Assembly: GCA_037176885.1 (NCBI GenBank)
Contig: JAWWNJ010000078.1
Coordinates: forward strand, 62,001 to 126,000
Origin: Favolaschia claudopus
Lineage: Eukaryota > Basidiomycota > Agaricomycetes > Agaricales > Mycenaceae
DNA: 64,000 bases
Direction: 5' to 3'
The notes beneath the pieces were generated by a model that searched no databases, was not told the origin of the DNA, and was given only the letters and a program-made list of their open reading frames with translations. Below are positions 1 through 10,842 of this stretch, piece by piece; the stretch's first letter is position 1; every line of letters starts with the position of its first letter. A program made the translations under genes and the position numbers.

Positions 1-442
1 CATCCATTGGAAACCAATTCAGAGAATTCGGGCAGACCTTAATTAAGGCCTTAAGCCCCCGGGTCCCCCGGTTTTCAAGGTGGTGAGAAGGACGTTGTTT
101 GTTTCAGCGATCTCGAGGGCTAATGTGCAAAATCACCGCTGCGAGTACGTGAGAATCGTCGCCGGTGCTTCGCGAGGATGATGTGGGACTCAGCGGGACG
201 CCTGCACTGCCGACGGCCGTGGGAATTTCGGATTAAGACCTTAACTGCCCTTAAGAATTAAGGGCTTATGAATTATGTCTGTGGAGAGCCGAGAGAATTC
301 AAGTTTTCAAGTTGCAAAAAAAGAGAGAGAAAAAGAGAGAAAAGAGAGACTCACCATGTATCTGAGACTCTGTTCCCCAAAGACAAGCTCTCCAGAGCGT
401 CTGTAGCTCCCACAAAAGCGCCGGAAAATCTTGATTTCTATG
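1..442 (+). repeat. Duplicated segment, uninterrupted copy (empty site for the DIRS-like insertion)
   Basis: Bases 1 to about 442 match, in reverse complement, the two flanks of the DIRS-like element at 43151-45856. Positions 1 to about 96 match 45947-45857, and about 97 to 442 match 43150-42798. Here the two parts are joined without the 2.7-kb insert, at the sequence ACGT|TGTTTGTTTC near position 96. The copies differ by scattered substitutions and short indels. They part at about 442, where this copy continues into the flank of the TIR element that starts at 467. Nothing coding was recognised in it. The copy probably begins left of the window. Confidence 0.85.
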
Positions 443-466
443 TCTTGATAAGGCAAATCAGAAGTA

Positions 467-3061
467 CTGTACAATTACAGTGCCGGACACCCAAAGTCGA
501 CAACTTTGATCTTCCCTTTATGGAAGGTGTGACATAGCCCCAGATGTCTAGATTTTTGTGTAAAACAGTCGCTAAGCACCCAATGAATCGTTTTGCACGA
601 AGCCGATTGTCGAACAAATGAAAATTATGAAATGATAGCCGAAAAATTTGGCCGTAACCTCAAAATTGATGGGAAAAACCTCGGACATAACGCAATCGAC
701 TCCTTTCGTTGAGTATGTCGGAAAAACCCTGTTTCGCTTACAACGGATTAAGCCGGCTTCCGATCTTATCACGGCTTTCAAGGGATTCGGGGGATTGTGA
801 TCCGCGACCAGCCGTTATAATCGGTGCATCAGCCAAAAGCTCAGAAAGCCTCTGTAGTAACTTCGCCGCCTCCCGCGGCATACTAGGAAAACATCTTCTC
901 CCTTGTCTTTCCCTGCGCACCTGAAAATGTTAATATGATTTGTATGCCAGTTTCTGGCCTACAGTAGGGCGACCTTGCGCAAATCACGGACGCGGATGCT
1001 TTTGAGGCCGAACTGTTCAACTAATTTTGCTGCAAATTCGAATTCAACTTGTCTGTTCTTCGCCTGCTGCTTCTTCGTCGTCGCCCTCGCATCGCAATGC
1101 TGCAACGCACAGGCTCGCTTCTCCGCTGTCCCGCTTTCGCCATATTGACATGAAGTCGGCCGCTGAATTGTACGCCGGGCGCTTGACCACTGGTTTCATT
1201 GCAGTGTGAGGTGTACGAGGAGTCGAGGACCGAGCCAATGAACCGCCTGGTGAGTTGCCATGCTCGAAATTTCGAGTCTTATCTCTTATCTGAACTCTCT
1301 CGAGTCAGTTTCTATTTCAAGGCTCTTATCTGTGCGTTACCAGTCTGTTTCATATGGATTGAGCACTAACGGCTGCTCTCCAAGTGCTGTGTGGTAGCGG
1401 GTATGATTTCTATGGTACGTTTGTTTTGTGCCAAGTCACAACTTCAGCATCCGCTCATAAATGTCGACCAGGCTTGATTTGAAATCTCGGATTTGGCGGC
1501 AATTCCATTGTGGGGCGCTGGGGAGGTGTTGAATAGGGCTCAGCCTTTGTCATTGTCCATGAATATATATCTTTTGCCACAATACGCAAGCCCTAAGTAT
1601 CTAAATGTAATCTAAATGCGCTGTAATGCACGGTAATGGCTTGTATGAGCCTTGGCCCTTAATCCCCCATAATCCCAAGGGTGGATTATACGCGCTTGAA
1701 TGGTCTACACCTATGCGCTATAATCCCCTTATTGATTATCGGCTTATGGCGGCTTGTACTGGCTTACGAGCCGGTATAAGCAGTTCAGGATTTTTCCGAC
1801 ATAGGTTATGATTCTGATAAAATAAAGAAAATTCCACGAGCGGTTTCTGAGAAATCTGCCTCTCTTTGCCTGGGAAATCGCACCGGATTTGGCAATTCCA
1901 AGTCACGTTACAACGGTTACAAAGATAAGATTGTACATACTTGAATGCAACGTTGTTCAGGCATCGTGGAATGCACACCTATGAAAGTCCTGCGACATTG
2001 CACTCACCAAGAATCCTTCCATTCTATCATGAGCCAAGATACTTTTCTTCAGATTTGAAATGGCCCACCTGGGCTGCCGAACTCTGTTCGTGTTCGACAA
2101 TCATTCTTCTCATTGTATACTGTCACTTGGGTATAAATTTGTTAGACAAAGTGGTTCCATGGCTGACTTGATGGAAGTAGTATGAGGCATGGTGTAAATA
2201 TGCCTCCCGAGAGGTTCAGAAGGAGTGGGAGATGTTTTATCAAGCACCGGAAGCGACAGTTGGGCATCCGCATCAAACATTCTTGGCCCATATTCATGAG
2301 CGGCAAGGGCGGCGATGGCGACGACGGCGGGTTGGTTAAAGCACAAATGGGGCTTCAGAAGGCATACTAGTTAGCTGATTTTTGTTCCCCGAGGCTCGGA
2401 GAGGTACACACAATTTTGATTTTTTGGCTCAAAAATTTGGCCGCAGCCAAAATGTCGTGGGAAAAACTTCGGAGGTGGTTTTTTGGACGTTTTCGAGGGT
2501 GCTGAGTCTGATTCTGAAGTCAGATTTATGCCAATAATACGCGTTCTTCGGCAATCATCATTGTCGACTTTGGGTGTCCGGCACTGTACGTTCAAATCGA
2601 CATGGGGGGTGACGCGTGACGCGCCTGAACCAATTCGACATATCGACAGAGGTCCTGGCGTGGCGTGACAGGGCGCAAATTTTCGGCAACCCCCCAGCCT
2701 CGTGAGAAGGAGGCTAAAAACATTTAGTAAGTGATTCTGGATTTTTTCCGCGAGGATTGGGAATGAGGTGGAGATAACTTATACTTTGAGTAAAACAGGC
2801 GCATTTCAGCCGGGGATTGGGTTGAAAATCACTCCAATTAGAAAATATAGAAGAAATTGAACATAAGAAGTCGAGGAAACGCACCAGAGGGCCCATGCTA
2901 CTAGGAAAGCGATTTTTCGAGCAAAATTCCGTTCTGGAGGAATTTCGGGAACCGAGCGGTCCATTCGACAATGACCCGTGTGAGGCGTGACACAGGGCAA
3001 AAATTCGGTTCGACAGAGGTGGGTGTGACGCGTGATTAACGATTTGAACGTAATTGTACAG
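467..3061. mobile_element. TIR element with TA target duplication (mariner-like MITE or cut-out element), split by a nested element
   Basis: The left end after TA (465-466) reads CTGTACAATTACAGTGCCGG. The right end is its reverse complement and ends at 3061, followed by TA (3062-3063). The right TIR is broken by the element at 2589-3050. Once that is removed the two TIRs match for about 37 bp. The terminal CTGTAC and TA duplication resemble the mariner-type element at 48732-52878, but the rest of the TIR differs. About 2.1 kb of inner sequence has no recognisable transposase, so this is taken as non-autonomous. Two inner segments near 645-690 and 2420-2475 resemble each other. Confidence 0.7.
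2589..3050. mobile_element. Nested TIR element (TA duplication) inside the right TIR of the 467-3061 element
   Basis: The segment is bounded by TA at 2587-2588 and 3051-3052. Its ends are inverted: CGTTCAAATCG at the left and CGATTTGAACG at the right. Subterminal GTGACGCGTGA motifs occur near both ends. Removing the 462 bp plus one TA restores a continuous TIR of the outer element, which is strong evidence that it inserted later. There is no coding capacity. The superfamily is inferred only from the TA duplication. Confidence 0.75.
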
Positions 3062-3063
3062 TA

Positions 3064-5077
3064 TTCAAGATATGGTCGATCGGAACACCATAGACGTGGA
3101 CGGTAGCATGGGTTCGAAGGTTGATGTCGTCTGGAGATCCAAGAGGGATAATCTGAAAGTCGGCCTTAGTTGTAACAAATGTGAAAAGACAGGTGGAACA
3201 TTATACATACATGTCTCCAAAGGCATGATTGAGTCTAGGGGAGGAGAAGAGTGGTCTCGCAACCTACCTGCAGTACGCGTGAGTTTCGTGCATTCGGCGG
3301 GGGGTCTGCAAATGGAACGGAAAGCATCAGAGAACAGGAACCGAGAAAGAGTCCAACAACATACCATCAACATCCATCATCGCGGCTTTTCCAGCACGTT
3401 CTCGCTCCCTCCGCGCTCTCTGCGCCCGTGCCCTATTGGAAAGCGGTTCCGGTGGAGGCTGTGGACGATTTTCTCGAGCTCTCTGATGCCGTCTGAGCTG
3501 ACCGAGAGAACGGGCGTTGGGAGCGGCGGTGGTGGAAGCATCGGGCGAGACATTCTCATCGCGATGGGCAGGTACACGCCTACGGCGCGGGCTGGCTTCG
3601 TTATTTTCGCGAATAGCGCGTTGGATTTCTCGCTGTCGTTGTTGATGCCTTTGAGGTGTCGTTGGAGGTGTTAATAAATTCCTGTAAACGCGATGAGTAC
3701 ATCCGCGACTGTAAATGAGGAACAGTGCCCGTACATTTGGAAAGAGATTAGATGTTCAATGTTCACACAGAAAGATGAGAAAGAACGTTTATTGGAGACG
3801 ACGCTACGGGTACAGCTACATCGTTCGGTGTGGAGCGGGAAAAATCGGTCATTAGCCTGTTTGCGATGCAGCCATTGAGTGGCTAATGGCTACGCAAGTG
3901 TCCGAATTCCGGCGTATTGACGAAGGCTACCCCCGGTCTGAGTATCCGAATTTCATTCCAAATAGCTCTTCTTGACTTCGACATAAAAGTTCAGCCCATC
4001 AAACTTTCCTAATACGGAAATCGGTAGCCATTCAATGGCTCCAATGGCTCTTCGCAAATCCTCTATTTCGAATTTCGCCGGAAATAGCCTCAGATTGCCG
4101 AGGGTTTTACTGGCCGTGGCCATCGGCTTTAATCGGTCTGGCGACTGATTTGCCATCACCCTTGGAATGGCTGGGTTGCCGATTTTTCGAAGTCACAGAA
4201 CGTATCAGTCACGTGCGTCGAGGCCTTTCATTGTTTCGCCATGTCCAGGACCCTTCACAATCCTCGCACCTCCTCCAGCTTACCATTCCCACTGTCCCCA
4301 TGCAGCAATACCGTCCCCTTCCCTTTGTTGCACGGCGCTGTTCCTCTGGAGGGTTCTGAAAACCTTCCCCCGCCGCGAGTTCGAGCGCAACGAGTGGAAA
4401 CCCAGCGCAGGAGCCAGCCTCCTACTCCCTTGGAAGCATTTCATACTGCTCTTCAGCACGTTCGGATGATGTCCTTGAGAGCGCAGCTTTCGACGGCGCC
4501 GTCGCATGAGAAACATGCTGTGATCGACCCATACCAAGACAAGCCAAACATCGCGGTTCTACTGCTGCATCGTCATGCCCGTGGCAGGCAGTTGGGAGCT
4601 GGCAAAGCCTCTTCACCTCAGCGCGTGACATATCCTTCACCGCTACGGACTTCCCTCTCCTTTGAGGGGGAGCTGGATGGATCTCCTAACATTGCCACTG
4701 GCCTCAAAAGAGGATGAGGGCCCCGATGATGTATGAATGTCGAATTTGGAGGGTGCTTGGGGGGCGGGAGATCGATGTACTGAGTCCGTGATAGCTACGA
4801 AAGATGACAACAGAGAGAATGAGGGTGGTAATGCACTTGTATGTGCATGAGTTTCGAGGGTTCTCGAAGAGATCGATGTTTTGCTCCCTTGGCTGCTATT
4901 TACCTTTCACTTATCTGTTAATCTATGTTGCCCCGAGTCCGTTTGGGAAATGGAAAGACCGGCGACCCGATCGGCGGTCCATGACATAAGGTAGATCAGG
5001 AGTGCCGCATCGGCTTGAATGCCGGCGGTACCATACATATGTAAACAATGCGAGACGTTCCTTTTCGATGTCTCAAT
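3064..5077. other. No recognisable gene
   Basis: An open frame at 3054-3674 (plus, no early ATG) has serine/arginine-rich low-complexity content and overlaps the preceding TIR. It was not assigned. Around 3870-4110 two loosely similar segments rich in GCCATT and AATGGCT occur. I see no domain, RNA gene or clear element here. Confidence 0.4.
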
Positions 5078-5215
5078 AGGGAGTTTGTGCGAGCGACCCA
5101 GGTCGCTTTTCAACCGCTCAGATCTCCGCAACAACAAATACCAGGTGTGAGCTCCAAGCGACCTAAGAGAGTATCGCCCTGGGGCATTCCTAGGTCGCTG
5201 GGACCTCACACCTGG
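5078..5215. repeat. Truncated copy of a foldback TIR element (full copy at 10632-10838)
   Basis: The sequence starts AGGGAGTTTGTG and follows the reverse complement of 10838-10690 closely, including the paired AGCGACC..GGTCGCT blocks. It stops after the GGGACCTCACACCTG block, so roughly the last 60 bp of the other TIR are missing. Confidence 0.7.
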
Positions 5216-5222
5216 GCTCGGT

Positions 5223-6552
5223 CACGGTGTGTGTTGCTGCCCAAAAGAATTGCAAAAAATTGTCCAAAAAGGGAAAGAGAAGGAGAGGGAAAAGGGGGAA
5301 TTTCAAGAGTTTTGGATGTACTCTGGCCGTAAATTTCGCGATTGCGCCTCAAAGTTCTCGTGAAATGCTGGCACTCAGTGCCGAGATGCCGGAAGCGTCG
5401 GCCCGGCAGAGCAACATTCTAAGTTGATTTGTTCAAATGCAGCACGGATTCCCGCAGAACGGTTTGCTATACCAGGTAGTCAATCATTGAAGATAGTACA
5501 TCAGAACACGCAGAGGTACCTCTGTTGTAACTTGAACTGAACTCAAACTTGAAAAACAAGACCGCAATACGATTCATTATTCATAGCGAATTTTGGATGT
5601 TGAACATCCAACGCAACTGATTTGAATCAAGCCCTGGTGATGCTCCTGTTCATTTGCAGTACATTACCCACAAAGGTATCTGTATACTCCACACTGTCAT
5701 CATGCAAACACAGTCAAGCCGTGAATTACTTAAACACATTGATAATGACGGTGTTTACTTTCAACCCCAGATATACTATAGGATGATTGTGTCAGAGACC
5801 TTATCTGCCTAGTATTACCGCCTAAGACACACAAGTAGATAGCTAGACCCATCTATACAAGGATCAAAACAATTTATGAATTGGTGGAAGGAGCTCCGTT
5901 TACAGGTTTCGTTTTAGTTGGTTTCGGTGTGATGCTTCTTCAATATAGCTGTAAATCGTATTCTGAGTGCTACTTACAACCTCATTCTGTTTGATTTTGC
6001 TTATCAGAGCTCTCTGTCTGCTTCCAAGTAGCCAGAACGAAATTGTTTCGAAATGCTCCTGAATATCAATATATCAGACATTCGGAGGCTAAAAAAATCC
6101 AAAAAGCCTCCCATACACCTCAAGCTCCTGTAGCCTCACATTAAGGTGCAGATTCTCTCAAGATGCTTCAAAATGGATGGAAATTGAGCCGTTTTGTGAG
6201 TTGAACCAGTCTTACATAATGCTCAGCAATCTTTGTAAAAATTCCTGCAAAGACTGTGGTCGAGTTGAGTGTGAAGGGCGAGATTCATCTCATCCTGAAG
6301 TACCTTGTGCCGGTGCTGTTTGGAGTGTAAAAATTTGAACTAGATTTACCCGAAATTGGAATGAGTAGTTGATATTGTCTATGCTATGCCATTTTTTTGT
6401 ATATATACCACTGCACACCAACCTTGAACTGTGGGTGTTTGACATTATTCACTACTATAGGATTCTACGAGGCTATGGGAATAGATTCCCCTATTAGGTC
6501 CCAAATTGACAGGTGATATCAATCATTGCCTCTTCTGGTTGCTCCCAAATGG
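5223..6552. other. AT-rich stretch without recognisable features
   Basis: There are only short open frames with no recognisable product. I see no repeat with a partner elsewhere in the window. Confidence 0.4.
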
Positions 6553-6606
6553 CAGCAACCCGTTTAGGTTGCTACCAAAAAAGGCAGCAACCTAAACGGG
6601 TTGCTG
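6553..6606. repeat. Near-perfect 24-bp inverted repeat around a 6-A loop
   Basis: The left arm 6553-6576 and right arm 6583-6606 pair at 23 of 24 positions, separated by AAAAAA. The arms contain CAGCAACCCGTTTAGG. It could form a strong hairpin or cruciform. It lies 16 bp beyond the left end of the copia 3' LTR and could be a foldback relic. No function is assigned. Confidence 0.85.
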
Positions 6607-6621
6607 ACTTTTAAGGAAATT

Positions 6622-6810
6622 TGATGCAACACACACCAGAACCGCGCCCACACCTGAGACTGCTCGTTATGGACACGATGGGTGTAGACGACTGAGGGGC
6701 ACTACAGGGTGGTAACCGTAATATACATGTGGACTAAAAAGGAAATAAACGGGAGACGTCGGGTATCCAGAAGCGCATCACCGGAGGGTACCGGCGGGTC
6801 TCCTACAACA
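6622..6810 (-). mobile_element. 3' LTR of the decayed copia element (outer border uncertain)
   Basis: On the minus strand the LTR begins TGTTGTAGGAGACC directly after a purine tract, as expected for the 3' LTR of a Ty1/copia element. The outer end is placed near 6622 (minus strand ..GTGTTGCA), giving about 190 bp. No target duplication could be tested because the 5' LTR is absent from the window. Confidence 0.6.
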
Positions 6811-6819
6811 CTCCCCCAG
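6811..6819 (-). other. Polypurine tract of the copia element
   Basis: On the minus strand CTGGGGGAG lies immediately before the TGTTG start of the LTR and 9 bp after the pol stop codon (6829-6831). This is the usual place for plus-strand priming in Ty1/copia elements. Confidence 0.7.
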
Positions 6820-8634
6820 ACCCGGCGGCTACACGGTGACAGGTGTAATATTGAGCTTGGCGAGGTAACGGTGGTGGGCATCGCGAGGAAGGGGCTTAGT
6901 GAAGAGGTCGGCGGGGTTTTCAGTGCCACGGATGAAGTCGACTTTGAGTTCGCCGTCGCGGACTAGATCACGTAAATAGTGATGACGGATGTCGATATGC
7001 TTTCGAGTGCGATTTTGTGTTCTTCGTCAAGTCGACCGCCCCGCGATTATCGCAATACACCAGTCCTTGAAGTTCCTCTTCAAGATCAGCCTCCTTCATC
7101 CACGCGTAAATCCACTTCTGCTGCTGGGCTGCGCGTGTGAGAGCAACGTACTCGGCCTCCACTAGCAAATGTCGCCTGGCGCTTCGATGACCAGCACACA
7201 GGTCCCCCAGCCATGACAAAGACATAGCCTGATGTAGACCGTCGGGTGTCAATGCAACCAGCATAATCCGCGTCGTTGTATCCGATGGGAGTGAGCGGGA
7301 AGTCGCGGGAATAAACCAAGGCATAGTCTATGGTGGAAGAGATGTAGCCGAGGACGTGGAGGAGAGCACGCCAGTGCTCGATACCGGGATTGGTTTGGAA
7401 TCGGGTAAGTAAGAACGCTGACTGCGTATGACAAGTCAGGCCGAGTCGCAAGCTGACCCCACATCACAGACCCAAGAAGTTCGCGGTATGGTTTCCCAAC
7501 CATTTCTGCGCGCTCTTCAGGAGTCGACGGTGACATAGACGAGTCGAGAATGATGCCAACGGGAAGAGGTGTGGACCTGGTTTTGATATTTTTCAAGTCG
7601 TAGTCAGCTAACACCTTCTCGAAATAGGCCCGCTGCGAAAGAATGACGGTACCAGCCTCCAGGTCTTGGTCAACACGCATTCCCAGCAACCGATGTGTAT
7701 GCCCGACGTCCTTGATGTCCCAAATCTTTGCCAGCTCTGCCTTCCGCGCTGATGCCTCCTCCGCCGACGACGACGCCCCCCACACATCGTCCGTATACGT
7801 GTCAGTCAAAGTATATCCACCACCATCCGCCTTCTTGACTCGCACACACGGATCTGCACGCGATTTCGTGTACCCCAACTCGTCGTACGTTCCGTCAAGT
7901 GTCTCTGCCCAATCACGACCACCTTGCATCGTTCCATAAATTGTCTTCTTGAGCCGACACGCCCAACCAACCTTCCCCGGAACCTCATACCCCCTCGGCT
8001 GCTCCATGTAAATCTCTTCTTTCGTCTCGCTATTCAGGTAAGCGGCTTCGAAGTCAATCTGCCAGAGATGGAGATCATGCTTAGCGGCTATTGCAGCGGT
8101 CATGCGGATTGATTCAAGGCGGGCAACAGCTGCCCAGGTTTCCTCGTAATCTATTCCATGCACCTGCGTGAAGCCCTTGCCTACGATACGAGCTTTGTCT
8201 CGCAGCCAGTTGCCCTCGCCATCCTTCTTGACATCGTAAACCCATTTCGATGCCATGACATTGGCACCGGGCGGGGGCTGCTGCAATTCCCACGTCCCCT
8301 TCTTTTTGTGAAGACCCATCTCGACGTCCATCGCAGCTGTCCACCGTTTCGCATCAAGACTGATTGCTTCACTGTAGGTCTTAGGAGCATAGAGCCGATC
8401 TGGGTTGTATGACATGAGGGTATGTGCGATATGATCATCAAGCTGCGCATTGACGTTCTCCACAGGATTCAAAGCTGCATGTGCCCGCGGACGTTCTGAA
8501 TCGGTCGCCCAATCTTCACGTCTAGCTCGTGCAGCACTCTCTCGAGCAGCGGCATCACGAGATTCCAAGATGCGAGGAGTAGCCGTCACGGTGCGAGTGG
8601 AGCGACGAGCCGGTGGAGCAATTGGGTTTGCAGG

Positions 8635-8698
8635 GGCGGGAGCGGGAATAGCGGGAATAGGAGCGGGAGCGGGAGCGGGAGCTGGGGCTGGAGCGTGT
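8635..8698 (-). repeat. GGGAGC-type minisatellite coding an Ala-Pro run
   Basis: Imperfect repeats of GGGAGC and GGGAAT encode alternating Ala-Pro on the minus strand, in the linker between integrase and reverse transcriptase of the copia pseudogene. Confidence 0.8.
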
Positions 8699-8739
8699 TG
8701 TAAATGGAGATTAGATAAACAGCTTCGGCCTTCGGGCAT

Positions 8740-8930
8740 GCTTACTCAGTATTGACTCGTTCAAGTATTTAGTAGATACACGGAGAACATTCTAGATACA
8801 TTTCTGTACAGTATATAAACTCACCTGTAATTACTGCTAGAGCATCTGATTGCTCTAAAGCAGCCTTCTAACCAACAGTGCTATTGCAATCCTATTTTAC
8901 TCTCGTCCTCTAATCTCGCCCTCCCCGCTT
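8740..8930. other. Non-coding interruption in the copia pol linker
   Basis: About 190 AT-rich bases with stops in all minus frames separate the integrase C-terminus from the Ala-Pro linker. They contain CTGTACAGTATATA but no clear TIR pair. This could be a degraded linker or a small insertion. Confidence 0.4.
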
Positions 8931-9870
8931 AATCTACAACAGAGCGGCTTCTTCGTCTGATGTGTCGTCTGGGGCATCGGCACCTGAGTCGTGAGCACTG
9001 TTGGATGGAATGGGACCTTCAGGTAAGTCATCGTCATCATAGGTCCAGAACTTCTCCCCCTCATCCATAGTGCGGGTAGATACACCTTCGTCAAATTCGA
9101 CGTTACGGCTCGCGAATTGTTTCCCATGCTGGTCAACCAGGATGTAATTGCCGGCGCCAGTGCCGTACCCAATAAACGTGGCAGGAATCGTACGACTTTC
9201 AAATTTACTGCCACCATCCACTCTGTGGCCGTTGATGATGTTGACCTTAGCGCTACATTTCGACCCGAAAGCCCGCATGTGTGAGACATCAACAGCTTGA
9301 CCGTCAAAAGACTCCTGCGGAATTTTCCCTGGATGGCGGCGGGACGGCATTCGATTGCGCGCATATGTCGCACAGGCTCCAGCAGCTGCCCAGTAGCGCT
9401 CAGTCGAGCAGTGTACGAATATCTTCAGTGATAGTGCGGATGGTTCTCTCAGCCAAACCATTTTCAGCAGAAGAGTATGGCGTCGTAGGCTCGTGGAGAA
9501 TTCCGTGAGTTTTGAAATAATCTGTCCACCGAGCAGAATTGAAAGCGTTATCAGTGCGAACCCGTTTGATTTTACAGCCGCTTTGTCGTTCAGCCATGAG
9601 ACGGTATTCGTCGAAGGCGGGGACTGTGGACTCGTCACACATCAAGTGCCGCTGGTCCCTTGTTTTGGCCCTTGCTCGCAAGTCATGGCCCTGTCTAGTC
9701 TCGTAACAAGACTTTATATGCTCTTTTGAAGATAGTCGTTCAAACGTATATAGTCTTGGATTTGTCGGGGGGTCACGCTGAGGAGCGACATCCATCAATG
9801 ATGAACAGGCCGGCATGGATGACGGCTTCCCGTTTTAGAAATATCCACTCAAAAAGGCAGTACGTCCGAG

Positions 9871-10547
9871 TAGGGCTCTTCACCGGCCGTACCGTATACG
9901 GTACGGTCATTTTTTGCCGTAATACGGGTACGGTATGTGTACGGTACGGCCGTAATTCCTGGCCTCCGAGGCCTGACGGTACGGTACGGCCAGAATACGG
10001 CCGTAATACGGTTACGGTCGGTGCCGGAGTGTATAGATTCGAAAACTCTGCCATATGAGGTGGGGTAAGTGGTTGCAATCACCGGGTATTGTTCACTCTC
10101 ACCCAGTATACTTCCCCTCAGGCTTAAAACTGGCGCTGAGTCCTAATTCCAGGTGAGTTTCGAGCATTCCTTCCCGATTTGGACACTTCCGGATTGGGAA
10201 GCGCTTCGTTTGCCGACTGCTTACGGAGTCCAAACACCCTGATTTCAGACGGCATGCATCAGTTGTAGTGAAGGCAGCACCGCGGAGGCTCGGTGGAGCA
10301 TTTGAATATCTGCCGGTGGGTACAATTGTATGATTCGCAATCAATTTTGACTGACCTGGTGGTTGCCGAGCAGGTACCGTAAGTCTCCGTAAGTACGGCC
10401 GTAACATCGTATACGGTACGGCAAGATACGGGGTCCACCGTGTGCCGGACGGTACGTTAGCTGTCGTCCCCAGATCGCCACGGTACGGTACGATGACCGT
10501 ACCGTATGACCGTATCCGTATTGTTACGGTTACGGTGAAGAGCCCTA
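9871..10547. mobile_element. hAT-like non-autonomous element with 8-bp target duplication
   Basis: The 677-bp element has perfect 15-bp TIRs, TAGGGCTCTTCACCG and its inverse, flanked by the identical octamer CGTCCGAG at 9863-9870 and 10548-10555. An 8-bp duplication with TA(G)GG-type ends is the hallmark of hAT transposons. The first and last 150 bp are crowded with TACGG/CCGTA motifs in both orientations, like the subterminal repeats that hAT transposases bind. The middle (about 10070-10370) is unrelated sequence. There is no transposase, so it would have to be mobilised in trans. Confidence 0.88.
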
Positions 10548-10631
10548 CGTCCGAGACGCGTTCACTTTGCAACCAACTCACGTCCCCTCGCGTTATTCGT
10601 TATTAAGTACCATGTCCGGGGAGAATCATTA

Positions 10632-10838
10632 GCGGGTTTGTGCAAAGCGACCCGGGTCGCTTTGGGACCGCTCAGGTCTCCACAACGAGCAGCCTCAGGT
10701 GTGAGGTCCCAGCGACTCGGACCTAGGAATGCCCCAGGGCGATACTCTCTTAGGTCGCTTGGAGCTCATACCTGGTATCTGTTGTTGCGGAGATCTGAGC
10801 GGTTGAAAAGCGACCTGGGTCGCTCTCACAAACTCCCT
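10632..10838. mobile_element. Foldback TIR element, complete copy
   Basis: Both ends are inverted over about 75 bp: (G)GGTTTGTG..AGCGACC..GGTCGCT at the left, mirrored at the right. ATTA flanks both sides (10628-10631, 10839-10842) as a possible target duplication. The arms are themselves palindromic (AAGCGACC/GGTCGCTT), so the single strand could fold into a multi-stem structure. A truncated inverted copy lies at 5078-5215. It is non-coding. Confidence 0.7.
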
Positions 10839-10842
10839 ATTA

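Larger units (their letters stand above)
6829..9816 (-). pseudogene. Decayed Ty1/copia pol: integrase, reverse transcriptase, RNase H
   Basis: Read on the minus strand, 9816-9400 encodes the end of an integrase core (RTDNAF.. and SSAENGLAERTIRTI). It is followed at 9360-8934 by the integrase C-terminal region (AFGSKC, FIGYGTGAGNY). From 8739 an alanine/proline linker leads into the copia RT (WVYDVKKDGEG, QIDFEAAYLNS, YTDDVWG as the YxDD box, LLGMRVD). RNase H follows in two further frames (DADYAGC, SGYVFVMAG, EAEYVAL). The end is KHIDIRHHYLRDLV, then ENPADLFTKPLP, up to a TAG at 6829. At least three frameshifts and the missing gag, protease and 5' LTR show it is dead and 5'-truncated. Family assignment is firm. 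Confidence 0.92.

Noticed and set aside
3054..3674. 206-codon plus-strand frame
   Set aside because: It starts within a transposon TIR without an early ATG and has low-complexity content.
3870..4110. Direct repeat of GCCATT..AATGGCT blocks as an element
   Set aside because: Similarity is patchy and no borders could be drawn.
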